From: Bacillota bacterium
GTDB taxonomy: Bacteria; Bacillota; Clostridia; Christensenellales; SZUA-584
NCBI GenBank assembly: GCA_023391105.1
Contig: JAEWBO010000043.1
Coordinates: 10,957 to 74,956 of the forward strand
Reading direction: 5' to 3'
DNA: 64,000 nt
Both the position numbers and the translations under genes were made by a program. The notes beneath the pieces were generated by a model. The model was not told the origin of the DNA, did no database searches, and saw only the letters and a program-made list of their open reading frames with translations. How positions within the stretch are numbered: the first letter of the stretch is position 1; each line of letters begins with the position of its first letter. Of this stretch, positions 41,628 to 49,661 are shown one piece after another.

Positions 41628-42731
41628 TTGAAATACTTTGAATTGCTCTCGGAAGAGATGAAAGCCACGCTCAAAAAAGCGGGTTTTACCACACCCACGC
41701 CCATTCAGGAAAAAACATTAGAGCTGATATTTAACAAGTGGGACATCATGGGCATTGCCCAGACAGGAACGGGCAAAACGGCAGCGTTTGCTGTGCCCAT
41801 TATCGAAAAAACGTTTATAAACAACCGCAAGACACAGACGCTTGTGCTTTGCCCCACGCGTGAGCTTGCGCTGCAAATCACGGAAGTGTTTCGTGCGCTT
41901 TCCGCGCATGCGAAGATTCGCATCGTCAGCGTTTACGGCGGTCAAGCCGCAAGCGTGCAGATTCGTGCGCTTCGCGCAGGTGCGCAGATCGTCATCGGGA
42001 CACCGGGCCGGGTCAAGGATTTGATCGGCCGCAATGTGCTAAAGCTGCAAAACATCCGCACCGTGGTGCTGGATGAGGCGGACGAGATGCTTAACTTCGG
42101 CTTTCTGCCCGATATCAAAGCCATACTCTCGCAAGTGACAAATGAGCACCAGACGCTCTTGTTCTCGGCAACCATGAACAAAGCGGTATCGGGTGTGGTG
42201 AAGCAGTTTCAGCATGATGCCGTACGGATACAGGTTGGCAGCTGCAACGAGCCGACCGCGAACGTCAAGCAGTCGTATTTGACCATCGGCACACGCGGCA
42301 AGTGCCAAGCCGTACGAGCCCTGATATCAAAGGAAAGTCCCCGTTTGGCGCTTGTCTTCTGCAACACAAAACGACAGGTGAAGCTGCTGCAAAGGCTGCT
42401 TAGCGAGCAGGGATTGCCCACAGGCTGTCTGCACGGCGATTTGAGCCAGAATCAGCGCGACACCACCATGAACGCGTTTCGCAATGGCAAAACGAACGTC
42501 ATGATCGCCACAGACGTCGCAGCGCGCGGCATCGATGTGAAGGATATTGATCTTGTGATCAACTACGACATACCCGACAAAATGGAATACTACGTGCACC
42601 GCATTGGCCGCACAGGCCGCGCCGGGCATACAGGCCGGGCGTGCACGCTCGTGAGCCCCCAAGACAGCGGCCGCATTGCCGACATTGAAAGGCAATTTCG
42701 CGTGCAAATCACCGAAGAAAAGGCCATGTAA
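41628..42731 (+). CDS. DEAD-box ATP-dependent RNA helicase
   Basis: The 367-residue protein contains only the two RecA domains. Motifs: Q motif FTTPTPIQEKTL, I AQTGTGKTAAF, Ia PTRELALQ, Ib TPGRVKDL, II DEADEM, III SAT, IV VFCNTKRQV, V ATDVAARGIDV, VI HRIGRTGRAGHTG. It unwinds RNA in ribosome assembly or decay. It lacks the C-terminal RNA-binding tail of CshA/DbpA. The start is TTG at 41628 with AAGAGG upstream. A long structured leader precedes it. Confidence 0.93.
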   Translation: MKYFELLSEEMKATLKKAGFTTPTPIQEKTLELIFNKWDIMGIAQTGTGKTAAFAVPIIEKTFINNRKTQTLVLCPTRELALQITEVFRALSAHAKIRIVSVYGGQAASVQIRALRAGAQIVIGTPGRVKDLIGRNVLKLQNIRTVVLDEADEMLNFGFLPDIKAILSQVTNEHQTLLFSATMNKAVSGVVKQFQHDAVRIQVGSCNEPTANVKQSYLTIGTRGKCQAVRALISKESPRLALVFCNTKRQVKLLQRLLSEQGLPTGCLHGDLSQNQRDTTMNAFRNGKTNVMIATDVAARGIDVKDIDLVINYDIPDKMEYYVHRIGRTGRAGHTGRACTLVSPQDSGRIADIERQFRVQITEEKAM

Positions 42732-42760
42732 GGTTTCCAGACTTAATAAAGCAAGAAAGC

Positions 42761-42790
42761 GCCTGCCAAATGAAGCGGGCGTTTTTTTTG
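42761..42790 (+). terminator. Intrinsic terminator of helicase gene
   Basis: CGCCTGC pairs with GCGGGCG (42761-42782, one G-U pair), followed by eight T. Confidence 0.8.
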
Positions 42791-42823
42791 AGTCTATGTC
42801 AATGGCAGGCCATCAGCCCAAGC

Positions 42824-42867
42824 CTCCTTTTCTAAAGGAGGTGGCACGCGAAGCGTGACGGAGGATT
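42824..42867. repeat. Intergenic CCTCCTTT..AAAGGAGG element
   Basis: CCTCCTTT-TCT-AAAGGAGG is followed by GGCACGCGAAGCGTGACGGAGG, which contains the palindrome CACGC-GAA-GCGTG. This compact double palindrome resembles a small dispersed element common between genes in gut Clostridia; only one copy is in the window. Confidence 0.5.
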
Positions 42868-42926
42868 GTACAAGGGAACACACTTCTCGAATATTCGCAG
42901 AATAGATTTAATAGACGGCGAAAATG

Positions 42927-43955
42927 CTATTTTATATCGTAAAACTTCACGTACCACGCGGCAAACTTCTTAAGTCCTTCGTCGATGGAGGTTTTTGGCG
43001 CAAAACCAACCGCATCCTTTATCCGATCGATTGATGCAAACGTGGCTGCAACATCTCCCGGCTGCATGGGCTTATATACCTTTTTAAAAACAACGTCTTT
43101 TCCCGTTGCCTCTGATAGGCTCTTCTCCAGCTTCTGAATGAAGGCCGTCAGGCTTTCAGGGCTGCTGTTTCCGATATTATAAACACGATGCGGGACAATC
43201 CCGGCTGGACGATGGTCCAGTAATCTTTCAATACCTTCAACAACATCATCAATATAGGTGAAATCCCTGTACGAATCGTTTTCAGTATTGCCGTTGTTAT
43301 AAATCGAGATAGATTCTCCGGCGAAATATCTGTTTGCGAATGCAAAGTACGCCATATCAGGGCGCCCAAACGGGCCGTATACCGTAAAAAAACGCAAGCC
43401 GGTGGCCGGTATTTTATAAAGATAGCTGTACGCATATGCCACCAACTCGTTAGACTTTTTTGTTGCTGCATACAAGGATATGGGCTTATCGGTAAAATCC
43501 GATTCTAAAAAAGCGCCCTTATCTTTGAGCCCGTATATTGAACTGGATGACGCATAAACAAGGTGGCTGACCGGGTATTGCCTGCAAGCTTCCAGTATGT
43601 TGTAAAAGCCTATCAAATTGCTGCGAATATATGCATCAGGGTTGACCAAAGAATACCTGACCCCCGGCTGTGCAGCCAGATTCACCACAATATCCGGCCG
43701 GCACTGCTTAAATATTTGATTGACCGCTTCCTTGTCCGAAATATCCTCTTTAATAAATTCAAAGTCCTTAAAAATTTTTAATCGCTTCAAACGCTCATTT
43801 TTCAAATTCACATCGTAATAGTCGCTTAAGCTATCTACCCCCACGATTCGGCAGCCTTTCTCTAATAAGCTCTTGGATAAAGAGTATCCGATAAACCCCG
43901 CCGCACCGGTAATAAGATATACCTTTTCTGCGTCCACTTCTATATTGTTCATCAT
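42927..43955 (-). CDS. NAD-dependent epimerase, UDP-glucuronate 4-epimerase-like
   Basis: The 342-residue extended SDR has GAAGFIGYSLS (NAD binding), DISDKEAVNQIF, ASSSSIYG and a YAATKKSNE (YxxxK) active site, then RFFTVYGPFGRPDMAYFAF, the pattern of UDP-glucuronate 4-epimerases. It would convert UDP-glucuronate to UDP-galacturonate. UDP-glucose dehydrogenase, the source of UDP-glucuronate, lies in the same minus-strand cluster at 49662, strengthening the call. The ATG at 43955 follows GAGG. Confidence 0.85.
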   Translation of the reverse strand: MMNNIEVDAEKVYLITGAAGFIGYSLSKSLLEKGCRIVGVDSLSDYYDVNLKNERLKRLKIFKDFEFIKEDISDKEAVNQIFKQCRPDIVVNLAAQPGVRYSLVNPDAYIRSNLIGFYNILEACRQYPVSHLVYASSSSIYGLKDKGAFLESDFTDKPISLYAATKKSNELVAYAYSYLYKIPATGLRFFTVYGPFGRPDMAYFAFANRYFAGESISIYNNGNTENDSYRDFTYIDDVVEGIERLLDHRPAGIVPHRVYNIGNSSPESLTAFIQKLEKSLSEATGKDVVFKKVYKPMQPGDVAATFASIDRIKDAVGFAPKTSIDEGLKKFAAWYVKFYDIK

Positions 43956-44049
43956 CGTTTTCCTCATATACATTTGAAAGTATGTATATTCGCCGCCATG
44001 GTGCCGCCGTTTTATGTGTTTCAAATATATACTCAAACGATATAAACAA

Positions 44050-44069
44050 GGATGTTCGCTAGAACATCC
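44050..44069 (-). terminator. Hairpin downstream of first cotE paralogue
   Basis: GGATGTTC-GCTA-GAACATCC, a perfect 8-bp stem, with a weak T-rich tail on the minus strand. Confidence 0.5.
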
Positions 44070-44095
44070 CCGTATTGACTTATTGCGTTTGCGCC

Positions 44096-44641
44096 TTAAT
44101 CATCCTCAAATTCATCTAAGTCACCGTTATCCTCCAGCGATATCTCCTCAGCATCATCCAACTCATCAGTGGCGTTTATGACTCTGACGTTTAATGTTGT
44201 CAGACCGGTGATTTCGGCACCCAGCTCATACTCAATCTGAGCCTTGACGCTGGCGCCTTCACGTCCGTCAACAATCGACGTGCCGCAGCACTTGGGCGCC
44301 TTCTTTATCCATGAGCGGACTTCCTCGTCACTGTATTTCTCCGCGCCCTGAGCCTTGATCGTGACAACATCCGAGAACTTCGTGCTGACCTTTGCAACCT
44401 TTGTATCGCCGCCCAGCGCATACCACAGATGGGTATCGAACTTGATGTTAACTCTGACTGCCTTTCCGTGCTCTACGTTTCCTTCAAAGGAACAGCTCGT
44501 GATTTCAGCATCGGTTATGATACACCCAAGGATTTGTGTGGGTCTCTTTCTTTCATAAGTATTGATATCGATACCTTTGCTGAACGTCTTCGCGCTTTGG
44601 CCAAATGAGGCCTTTGCAACTATTTTTTTTATTTCCTCCAT
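44096..44641 (-). CDS. CotE-family outer spore coat protein, paralogue 1
   Basis: The 181-residue protein matches the Bacillus CotE morphogenetic protein pattern. It has an N-terminal EIKKIVAKASFGQSAKTFSK, then PTQILGCIITDAEI (compare SSILGGWIIN), VNIKFDTHLWYALGGDTKVA (compare YDINVWYSYADNTKT) and CCGTSIVDGREGASVKAQIE. It ends in a strongly acidic tail (about 25 residues of D/E), as CotE does. CotE directs outer coat assembly around the forespore from the mother cell. Two more paralogues lie at 44707 and 48725, an unusual multiplicity. Confidence 0.85.
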   Translation of the reverse strand: MEEIKKIVAKASFGQSAKTFSKGIDINTYERKRPTQILGCIITDAEITSCSFEGNVEHGKAVRVNIKFDTHLWYALGGDTKVAKVSTKFSDVVTIKAQGAEKYSDEEVRSWIKKAPKCCGTSIVDGREGASVKAQIEYELGAEITGLTTLNVRVINATDELDDAEEISLEDNGDLDEFEDD

Positions 44642-44706
44642 TTTTCTCCCTCTTTTCCGAAACCTTGATATCTGTTTGCTTAGATACTCATCGTGTCCGA
44701 ATAAAA

Positions 44707-45180
44707 TTATTCCACCACTTCAACCATAAGTCTGGAATCGCCTACAACCGCCGCCGATATCTTTATCAATGCCACCACCCGAATTTTATTGCCTTCCGGT
44801 ATCACTTCGACAATTTCGGGAGTATCTTCAATGTCCGCTGACGCAGTGACAGGGCCGATTGGCCTTCCGCTCCGTTCCAAAATGGGGACATTCTCATGAT
44901 AAACGACGGATGTACTCGCTACAGCCGTATCATGTCCATTATTGTAAGCATACCAGGCATGCATATCGAAAGACCCTTTAACAGGAACATAGTAACGGCT
45001 CTTTTCGGGTACTTTCCATTTAAGCGCTTTTGGTTTTTCCACGTTCGTAATGGTACAGCCCATTATGCGGTCAGGAACGACGTCCTTCGGCAATTCCATA
45101 TATTGAACATACTCAATGACCTTGGATCCCCTGCCACAGGTCGTCTTGACGATTATCTCTCGATGATTATTTGAATCCAC
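44707..45180 (-). CDS. CotE-family outer spore coat protein, divergent paralogue 2
   Basis: The 157-residue protein from GTG at 45180 (GGGGGA upstream) has the same layout: HREIIVKTTCGRGSK, then PDRIMGCTITNVEKP, GSFDMHAWYAYNNGHDTAVA, then a final strand ISAAVVGDSRLMVEVVE. It is the most divergent of the three and lacks the long acidic tail. 65 bp separate it from paralogue 1. Mother-cell expression is likely, and a sigma-K-like promoter is tentatively seen at 45245-45271. Confidence 0.75.
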   Translation of the reverse strand: MDSNNHREIIVKTTCGRGSKVIEYVQYMELPKDVVPDRIMGCTITNVEKPKALKWKVPEKSRYYVPVKGSFDMHAWYAYNNGHDTAVASTSVVYHENVPILERSGRPIGPVTASADIEDTPEIVEVIPEGNKIRVVALIKISAAVVGDSRLMVEVVE

Positions 45181-45244
45181 CTAAAATCCCCCTTCGACAA
45201 AATATTGCGGATATCTCACATTTAATCTCATCATTGATCTGTTA

Positions 45245-45271
45245 TATACTATTCTTCATTCACACTTATGT
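45245..45271 (-). promoter_or_regulatory. Possible sigma-K-type promoter before cotE paralogue 2
   Basis: On the minus strand AC (45271-45270), 16 bp, then AATAGTATA (45253-45245), close to the sigma-K pattern AC-N16/17-CATANNNTA (one mismatch). Such short motifs occur by chance. Confidence 0.3.
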
Positions 45272-45370
45272 GACTCACGGCGTAAATCTCGCAGATGACG
45301 GAAGCGGACAAACATATCTGCTAAATACGCGCAATGCTTAAGCCTTGATAAATTTCAATCGCCGGAGCCA

Positions 45371-45403
45371 TAAAAGGGACCCATTACATAAGAATGAGTC
45401 CCC
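45371..45403 (-). terminator. Intrinsic terminator of glycosyltransferase/CotS operon
   Basis: GGGACTCATT (minus strand) pairs with AATGGGTCCC, followed by TTTTAT. Located 32 bp after the stop at 45436. Confidence 0.75.
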
Positions 45404-45435
45404 GTTTTATCACATCATTATAATGAAACTTGTGC

Positions 45436-46569
45436 TCAGGATGTAAATAAACCCATCAGATCATTTGCTACCCGTTCCCATGAGTACTTTTCCTCTGCGA
45501 GCTTTCTGCCGCCCTTTCCGAGCTCCAGCGCAATCGATGGCTGATCAAATAAATAAGTGATGGCGTCGGCAAACGCTTGAGGCTGGTTATACTCACTTAA
45601 GACCATACCGTTACCGGCTCCTCTGACAACCTCAGCATTGCCCCCCTTGTCCGTGGTGATGATGGGAAGACCCGCCGCCATTGCCTCATAATGGACCCTA
45701 GCCAAAGGTTCTCTCCATTGAGATGCGCATACAAACACATCACCCAGATAATAATGAGATATCACCTCTTTAGGAGGAAGAAACCCCGTCAATATGATAT
45801 CTGTGTTCAGCTCCTGCGACATCTGTTTAACTTGCCGCACAAAACTGTCCTCCTGGTTATCGCCGTACCATTTGCTGCCGACCACCACAAGCACGGCATC
45901 CGGATGGGACGATAAAACTGTGTCCATCGCTTTCAAAAGAATATGAGTCCCTTTTTTCGGGCTCAGCCTGCCGACATACAGCACAACTTTTTTGCCGGAT
46001 ATGCCATACTTGGTCTTTAATTCTTCTCTTATCTGCATGGCTTCGTCAGACCATATCGGCTGATACCGATGAATATCGACGCCCGAATAAACAGTGTGCA
46101 GCTTTGATGACGCTTCAGGGTAGAGTTTTTTTATTCCCTCCGAAATAAACCTGCTGACGGTCGTAATGAATTTGACTTTCTTCACACACCTCTCACCGTC
46201 CGCCTTAGAGATTTTGGATGGAAGAAACATTTCATTGTGTATACTCAGGCTGATCGCGGCTTTCGGAAACGCATCTGCGATCGTATTCACCCACTGAGGC
46301 CGGTTAAAGACATGTATCAGGTCATAGTCGTTCTTCATCCGACTGACCACGTTATTTATATACTCCTGTTTTTGCTTGCCGCCAACTCGTATGATATGAA
46401 CATGATGGTTGTCTTCCTTCTGTGGCAATTCTGGGTCTTCCATACTGAACACAGTGATGTCGTGTTTTTCCTGTATATAAGGCAATACCGCATCAATATA
46501 CTGCTGAATAGCGCCGCCGCGAATTGGGGGTATCGGTAGTTTTTCTGTACAGATCATCGCGATTCTCAA
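45436..46569 (-). CDS. GT4-family glycosyltransferase (CotSA-like)
   Basis: This 377-residue GT-B fold glycosyltransferase has GGAIQQYIDAVLPYI near the N-terminus, VLYVGRLSPKKGTHILLKAM at the donor domain, and the EX7E motif region EPLARVHYEAMAAGLPIITT. The start is TTG at 46569 (AGGGGG upstream), overlapping the CotS gene stop by 4 bp. The pair of CotS-like kinase plus GT4 glycosyltransferase parallels cotS-cotSA of Bacillus, both coat proteins. Donor may be a UDP-uronic acid made by the neighbouring enzymes (inference). Confidence 0.88.
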   Translation of the reverse strand: MRIAMICTEKLPIPPIRGGAIQQYIDAVLPYIQEKHDITVFSMEDPELPQKEDNHHVHIIRVGGKQKQEYINNVVSRMKNDYDLIHVFNRPQWVNTIADAFPKAAISLSIHNEMFLPSKISKADGERCVKKVKFITTVSRFISEGIKKLYPEASSKLHTVYSGVDIHRYQPIWSDEAMQIREELKTKYGISGKKVVLYVGRLSPKKGTHILLKAMDTVLSSHPDAVLVVVGSKWYGDNQEDSFVRQVKQMSQELNTDIILTGFLPPKEVISHYYLGDVFVCASQWREPLARVHYEAMAAGLPIITTDKGGNAEVVRGAGNGMVLSEYNQPQAFADAITYLFDQPSIALELGKGGRKLAEEKYSWERVANDLMGLFTS

Positions 46570-47585
46570 GACAATTCCCCCTCTATTAAGCCACATAAAA
46601 TATTTTGTTTAGACGTTTCAAGCCGTCCGATTTTCTCTATGCCTGAAGGCTTAACCGCTTTGTTTTTTTGGAATTGGTTCTTTACGCTGCCGAAAAAGGC
46701 GTGCGGAAACAGACTGTCGATGTAAACCATTTTTCTTTCATCATGGGTAAGCGCATATCCCTTTTCATACCACATGATAATATTTTTCATGACTTGCTCA
46801 TTCCATCCGCCTTGGTTTTCCATTGTTTTGAGTATGATTTTTCTTAGGTCTCTCGCTGCCAATTCATATGTCACCCCATCCAGATCCAAAACGCATATGC
46901 CCCTTGGCGTAAGCAGTGCGTTGCCCTTGCCGTAATCCTGATGACACAATACCACTGACGGTGAACCCGGACGCGACAACACGTCGTACCCGAATCGCTC
47001 AAGGTACTGAATTGCTTTTTCGCCCAAAGCCATGATCGGGTCAATCCATTTCAGATACGAGTCGTAAACAGCTATGCCCGTTTTTTGCTGCGATATATTT
47101 TTCCACTCATTCATCCTTTTGAGCATAGACTGGTACTGATCCGGCCATTTTGCAAGCTTTGTCGATACTCTGGCCTCCTCAGGCGGCTCATATCCCTTCG
47201 AACACTTATGAAACAGTGCCAGCCCCTCCATGGCCGCCATAAAATCACTTTCAGTATGAAAGTTGAGCTGCTTGCCTTCCACCCATTCATACAATACAAA
47301 AAGCTCATCATGAAAATACGTGATAGGCTCACCCGTTTTATTGGCTATCACACCGGGTACAAGCCCGCCGTTTTCTTTTATATACTTTTGCGCTTCTACT
47401 GAAAATATCGCCTTCTCGGTAGATTTGTTCAATCTTTTCAGACATGTGCTGCTTTTGTCGGATAATACCTTCCATACCGTCTTGATGCCGCCCTGCTGAA
47501 TAATTTGTATTTTCACCGGACTGACATCATATTGTGCCAATACCGCTCGCGCAATATCCTCCAAGCTCATATTTTGTTCAAACAT
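46566..47585 (-). CDS. CotS-family spore coat protein (aminoglycoside-kinase fold), copy 1
   Basis: The 339-residue protein has the kinase-like fold with HQDYGKGNALL (catalytic HxDxxxxN, here HQDYGKGN) and CVLDLDGVTYELAARDLRK (DxD metal site), so it may be an active kinase. CotS/YtaA proteins are coat-located; CotH-type coat kinases are known to phosphorylate coat proteins, but CotS activity is not established. Overlaps the glycosyltransferase gene by 4 bp and follows a second CotS copy after 23 bp. Confidence 0.85.
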   Translation of the reverse strand: MFEQNMSLEDIARAVLAQYDVSPVKIQIIQQGGIKTVWKVLSDKSSTCLKRLNKSTEKAIFSVEAQKYIKENGGLVPGVIANKTGEPITYFHDELFVLYEWVEGKQLNFHTESDFMAAMEGLALFHKCSKGYEPPEEARVSTKLAKWPDQYQSMLKRMNEWKNISQQKTGIAVYDSYLKWIDPIMALGEKAIQYLERFGYDVLSRPGSPSVVLCHQDYGKGNALLTPRGICVLDLDGVTYELAARDLRKIILKTMENQGGWNEQVMKNIIMWYEKGYALTHDERKMVYIDSLFPHAFFGSVKNQFQKNKAVKPSGIEKIGRLETSKQNILCGLIEGELS

Positions 47586-47608
47586 CTTCTATCCCCCTGA
47601 TATAAACA

Positions 47609-48649
47609 TTACCGAAACTCTTTAATAATCGTTTCGTATTGATCTAATACACTCTCCTTGGACCGTTCTACAGCGATCATCTCTCTAAGACGGCTTAAAT
47701 ATTTACCTTCGGTCCAATCCTTTTCTCTGCGCCGATAATACTTATCCATAATTCCGTTAAACAGATGCGGAAAGTTCAAATCCATTTTCACAACGGCCCA
47801 TTCATCGACAGACAGCGGATTAACTTGCTGATACCAGCTTAAAATATTGCGCAGCAACGCATAATCCCATTTCCCGTTTTTCTTCATCACCTTATTGAGC
47901 AGCTTTCGAATATCCCGAGCCGGCAGCTCAATGGTGAGCGAATCCGTATCCAATATATACACTTTGCCCGACGGGCTCAGCAGAATGTTCCCTGCGGCGA
48001 AATCCTGATGGCACAGCCCTGAATTTGCGGCAATTTTATCAACCCATGCCGTATATGCGGGGCTGCTCAGCCCCTCTATGGTCTGTTCCATTCTCTGCGA
48101 AAACGAGGGGAACACCTCCAAGATGACTTTTCCAAACTCATTGTGCGCCGTTTTATTAAGTTCCTCCTTGTACAGCTCCTCGAGTCTGCCGGCATCCGCG
48201 CTGTAGTCCTGCGGCCAGTTGCCAAGATGCTGACGGATTTTTGATTCTTCCGGCGGCGTAAAGCCTTGTGATGCCGCGTGAAACCTCGCCATTTCTCGAA
48301 CGAGAGACTCCAGCTCTTCCGGTTTCTTGTAATTGGGGTTGACCCCTTCAACAGCGTCTATGAGGATAAAGCAGGCTTCACCCACCTTCACATATGACGC
48401 GCCATCACTCGTCTTATTGACACCGGGAATATGAATACTCTTATCCTGCAAATGAGAAATGGCGGCCAATAAAAAAAGCAGCATAGCTTCTGAGCTGGGG
48501 TGCTTTTTTAGAATCTTCATACCTTGAGAGGTATCAACCCACCATACACCCTTTTTTTGTTTATATGACTCCGTTCGAATTCCCTTGATCGAGTATGGAT
48601 ATCTGTCCAGCACCTCATTCAAGGGTTCGTCGTTTAAATCCTTTATCAT
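47609..48649 (-). CDS. CotS-family spore coat protein, copy 2
   Basis: The 346-residue paralogue of the downstream gene has LCHQDFAAGNILLSP and VYILDTDSLTIELPARDIRK; the catalytic His-Asp-Asn and metal Asp are kept. The N-terminal lobe includes SYKQKKGVWWVDTSQGMKIL. The ATG at 48649 was chosen for GGAGG 6 bp upstream. It heads the three-gene run CotS-CotS-glycosyltransferase. Active-site conservation in both copies argues against pseudokinases. Confidence 0.85.
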   Translation of the reverse strand: MIKDLNDEPLNEVLDRYPYSIKGIRTESYKQKKGVWWVDTSQGMKILKKHPSSEAMLLFLLAAISHLQDKSIHIPGVNKTSDGASYVKVGEACFILIDAVEGVNPNYKKPEELESLVREMARFHAASQGFTPPEESKIRQHLGNWPQDYSADAGRLEELYKEELNKTAHNEFGKVILEVFPSFSQRMEQTIEGLSSPAYTAWVDKIAANSGLCHQDFAAGNILLSPSGKVYILDTDSLTIELPARDIRKLLNKVMKKNGKWDYALLRNILSWYQQVNPLSVDEWAVVKMDLNFPHLFNGIMDKYYRRREKDWTEGKYLSRLREMIAVERSKESVLDQYETIIKEFR

Positions 48650-48724
48650 GTTTAACCTCCTGTCCAGCTTATAATAAAAGGATGCTCTAGCTATGTAGAA
48701 CACCCCTGCATAAAGACTTTTACT

Positions 48725-49198
48725 CTATGTATCAAACACTCTCACGCTAAGCACTGCTTTTCCGATGATTTCTGCTTCCAGAATATATTCCATCTCGACC
48801 GCAATCTGGTTTCCTTCCGAATTGTCTATGACGACCGGTTCGAGACATCTGGGTTTATCTTTCATCCATACGCTTAGCTTTTCTTGAGAAAAGCCTTGGG
48901 GCCCTTGCCTGCAAACCTCAATAATATCTGAGAATTCAGTGCTGACCTTGGCTACCTTGGTATCGCTGCCTGTCCGATACCAAATATGTATATCAAATTT
49001 CACTTTAGCCTTTGCTTTTTTACCTTCTTCTATATCTGCTTCAATGGAAGAGCTTAATACTTTGGCTCCGCAGACGCAGCAGCCCAAGACCTCAGGGTCG
49101 TTTTCCCCTTCATCGGCTGTCACACGAATTATTCTCCGGAACGTTTTTTCATTACGCCCATAAACCGCATTTGTTATGATCGTCCTGACTTCTTCCAC
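48725..49198 (-). CDS. CotE-family outer spore coat protein, paralogue 3
   Basis: The 157-residue protein from GTG at 49198 (GGAGGTGA upstream) reads VRTIITNAVYGRNEKTFRRI, then PEVLGCCVCGAKVLSSSIEA, VKFDIHIWYRTGSDTKVAKV and LEPVVIDNSEGNQIAVEMEY. It is closest to paralogue 1 (shared SDTKVAKVST-FSDI block) and lacks its acidic tail. The acidic function may be supplied by the adjacent poly-glutamate protein (inference). A cysteine-rich CCVC turn is unusual. Confidence 0.82.
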   Translation of the reverse strand: MEEVRTIITNAVYGRNEKTFRRIIRVTADEGENDPEVLGCCVCGAKVLSSSIEADIEEGKKAKAKVKFDIHIWYRTGSDTKVAKVSTEFSDIIEVCRQGPQGFSQEKLSVWMKDKPRCLEPVVIDNSEGNQIAVEMEYILEAEIIGKAVLSVRVFDT

Positions 49199-49285
49199 GA
49201 ACTCACCTCCATTCCATATAAAGCACATACCCGGCAAAGTTCGCTTACTCCGCCGGGCAGCATACCATTCGTGTATACGGCAGTG

Positions 49286-49576
49286 TTATTCCTCTTCTTC
49301 TTCCTCTTCTTCTTCCTCTTCCTCTTCTTCTTCCTCTTCCTCTTCTTCCTCTTCAGCATTTACCCAAGAGATTTTAACTGCAAGTGCTCCATCATATTCG
49401 TCATTTTCATATTTGATTTTATAAGTCAGCTCTTTGTCTTCGGGCACTTCAACTTTTTCCGACTCGACCATGACATTGTTTTGTACAAATTTTTTGGGCA
49501 AATCCTTTAACAGATCATAAATCTCCTCATATGATCCAACATATTTATCTTGATATTTCATATTATTTTTTTCCAT
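49286..49576 (-). CDS. Amphi-Trp-like domain protein with poly-glutamate tail
   Basis: The 96-residue protein has residues 8-75 resembling the amphi-Trp domain (SYEEIYDLLKDLPKKFVQNN, VEVPEDKELTYKIKYEND, ALAVKISW). It ends in an unbroken run of 22 Glu encoded by mixed GAA/GAG codons (49289-49354). The start may be the ATG at 49576 or, given spacing, 49561. The acidic tail could bind Ca2+ or basic coat proteins. Its place beside cotE and ugd suggests a spore surface role, unproven. Confidence 0.7.
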   Translation of the reverse strand: MEKNNMKYQDKYVGSYEEIYDLLKDLPKKFVQNNVMVESEKVEVPEDKELTYKIKYENDEYDGALAVKISWVNAEEEEEEEEEEEEEEEEEEEEEE

Positions 49577-49661
49577 CCTTTCAACACTAGATATGTTATG
49601 ATAACATTATATTCGCCATCAAAACACATGTGACCACTTAATCTAGGAAAATGTTATCTGA

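Noticed and set aside
49289..49354. Short-period repeat considered as CRISPR or satellite
   Set aside because: It is an in-frame GAA/GAG tract within a gene, with no spacers.
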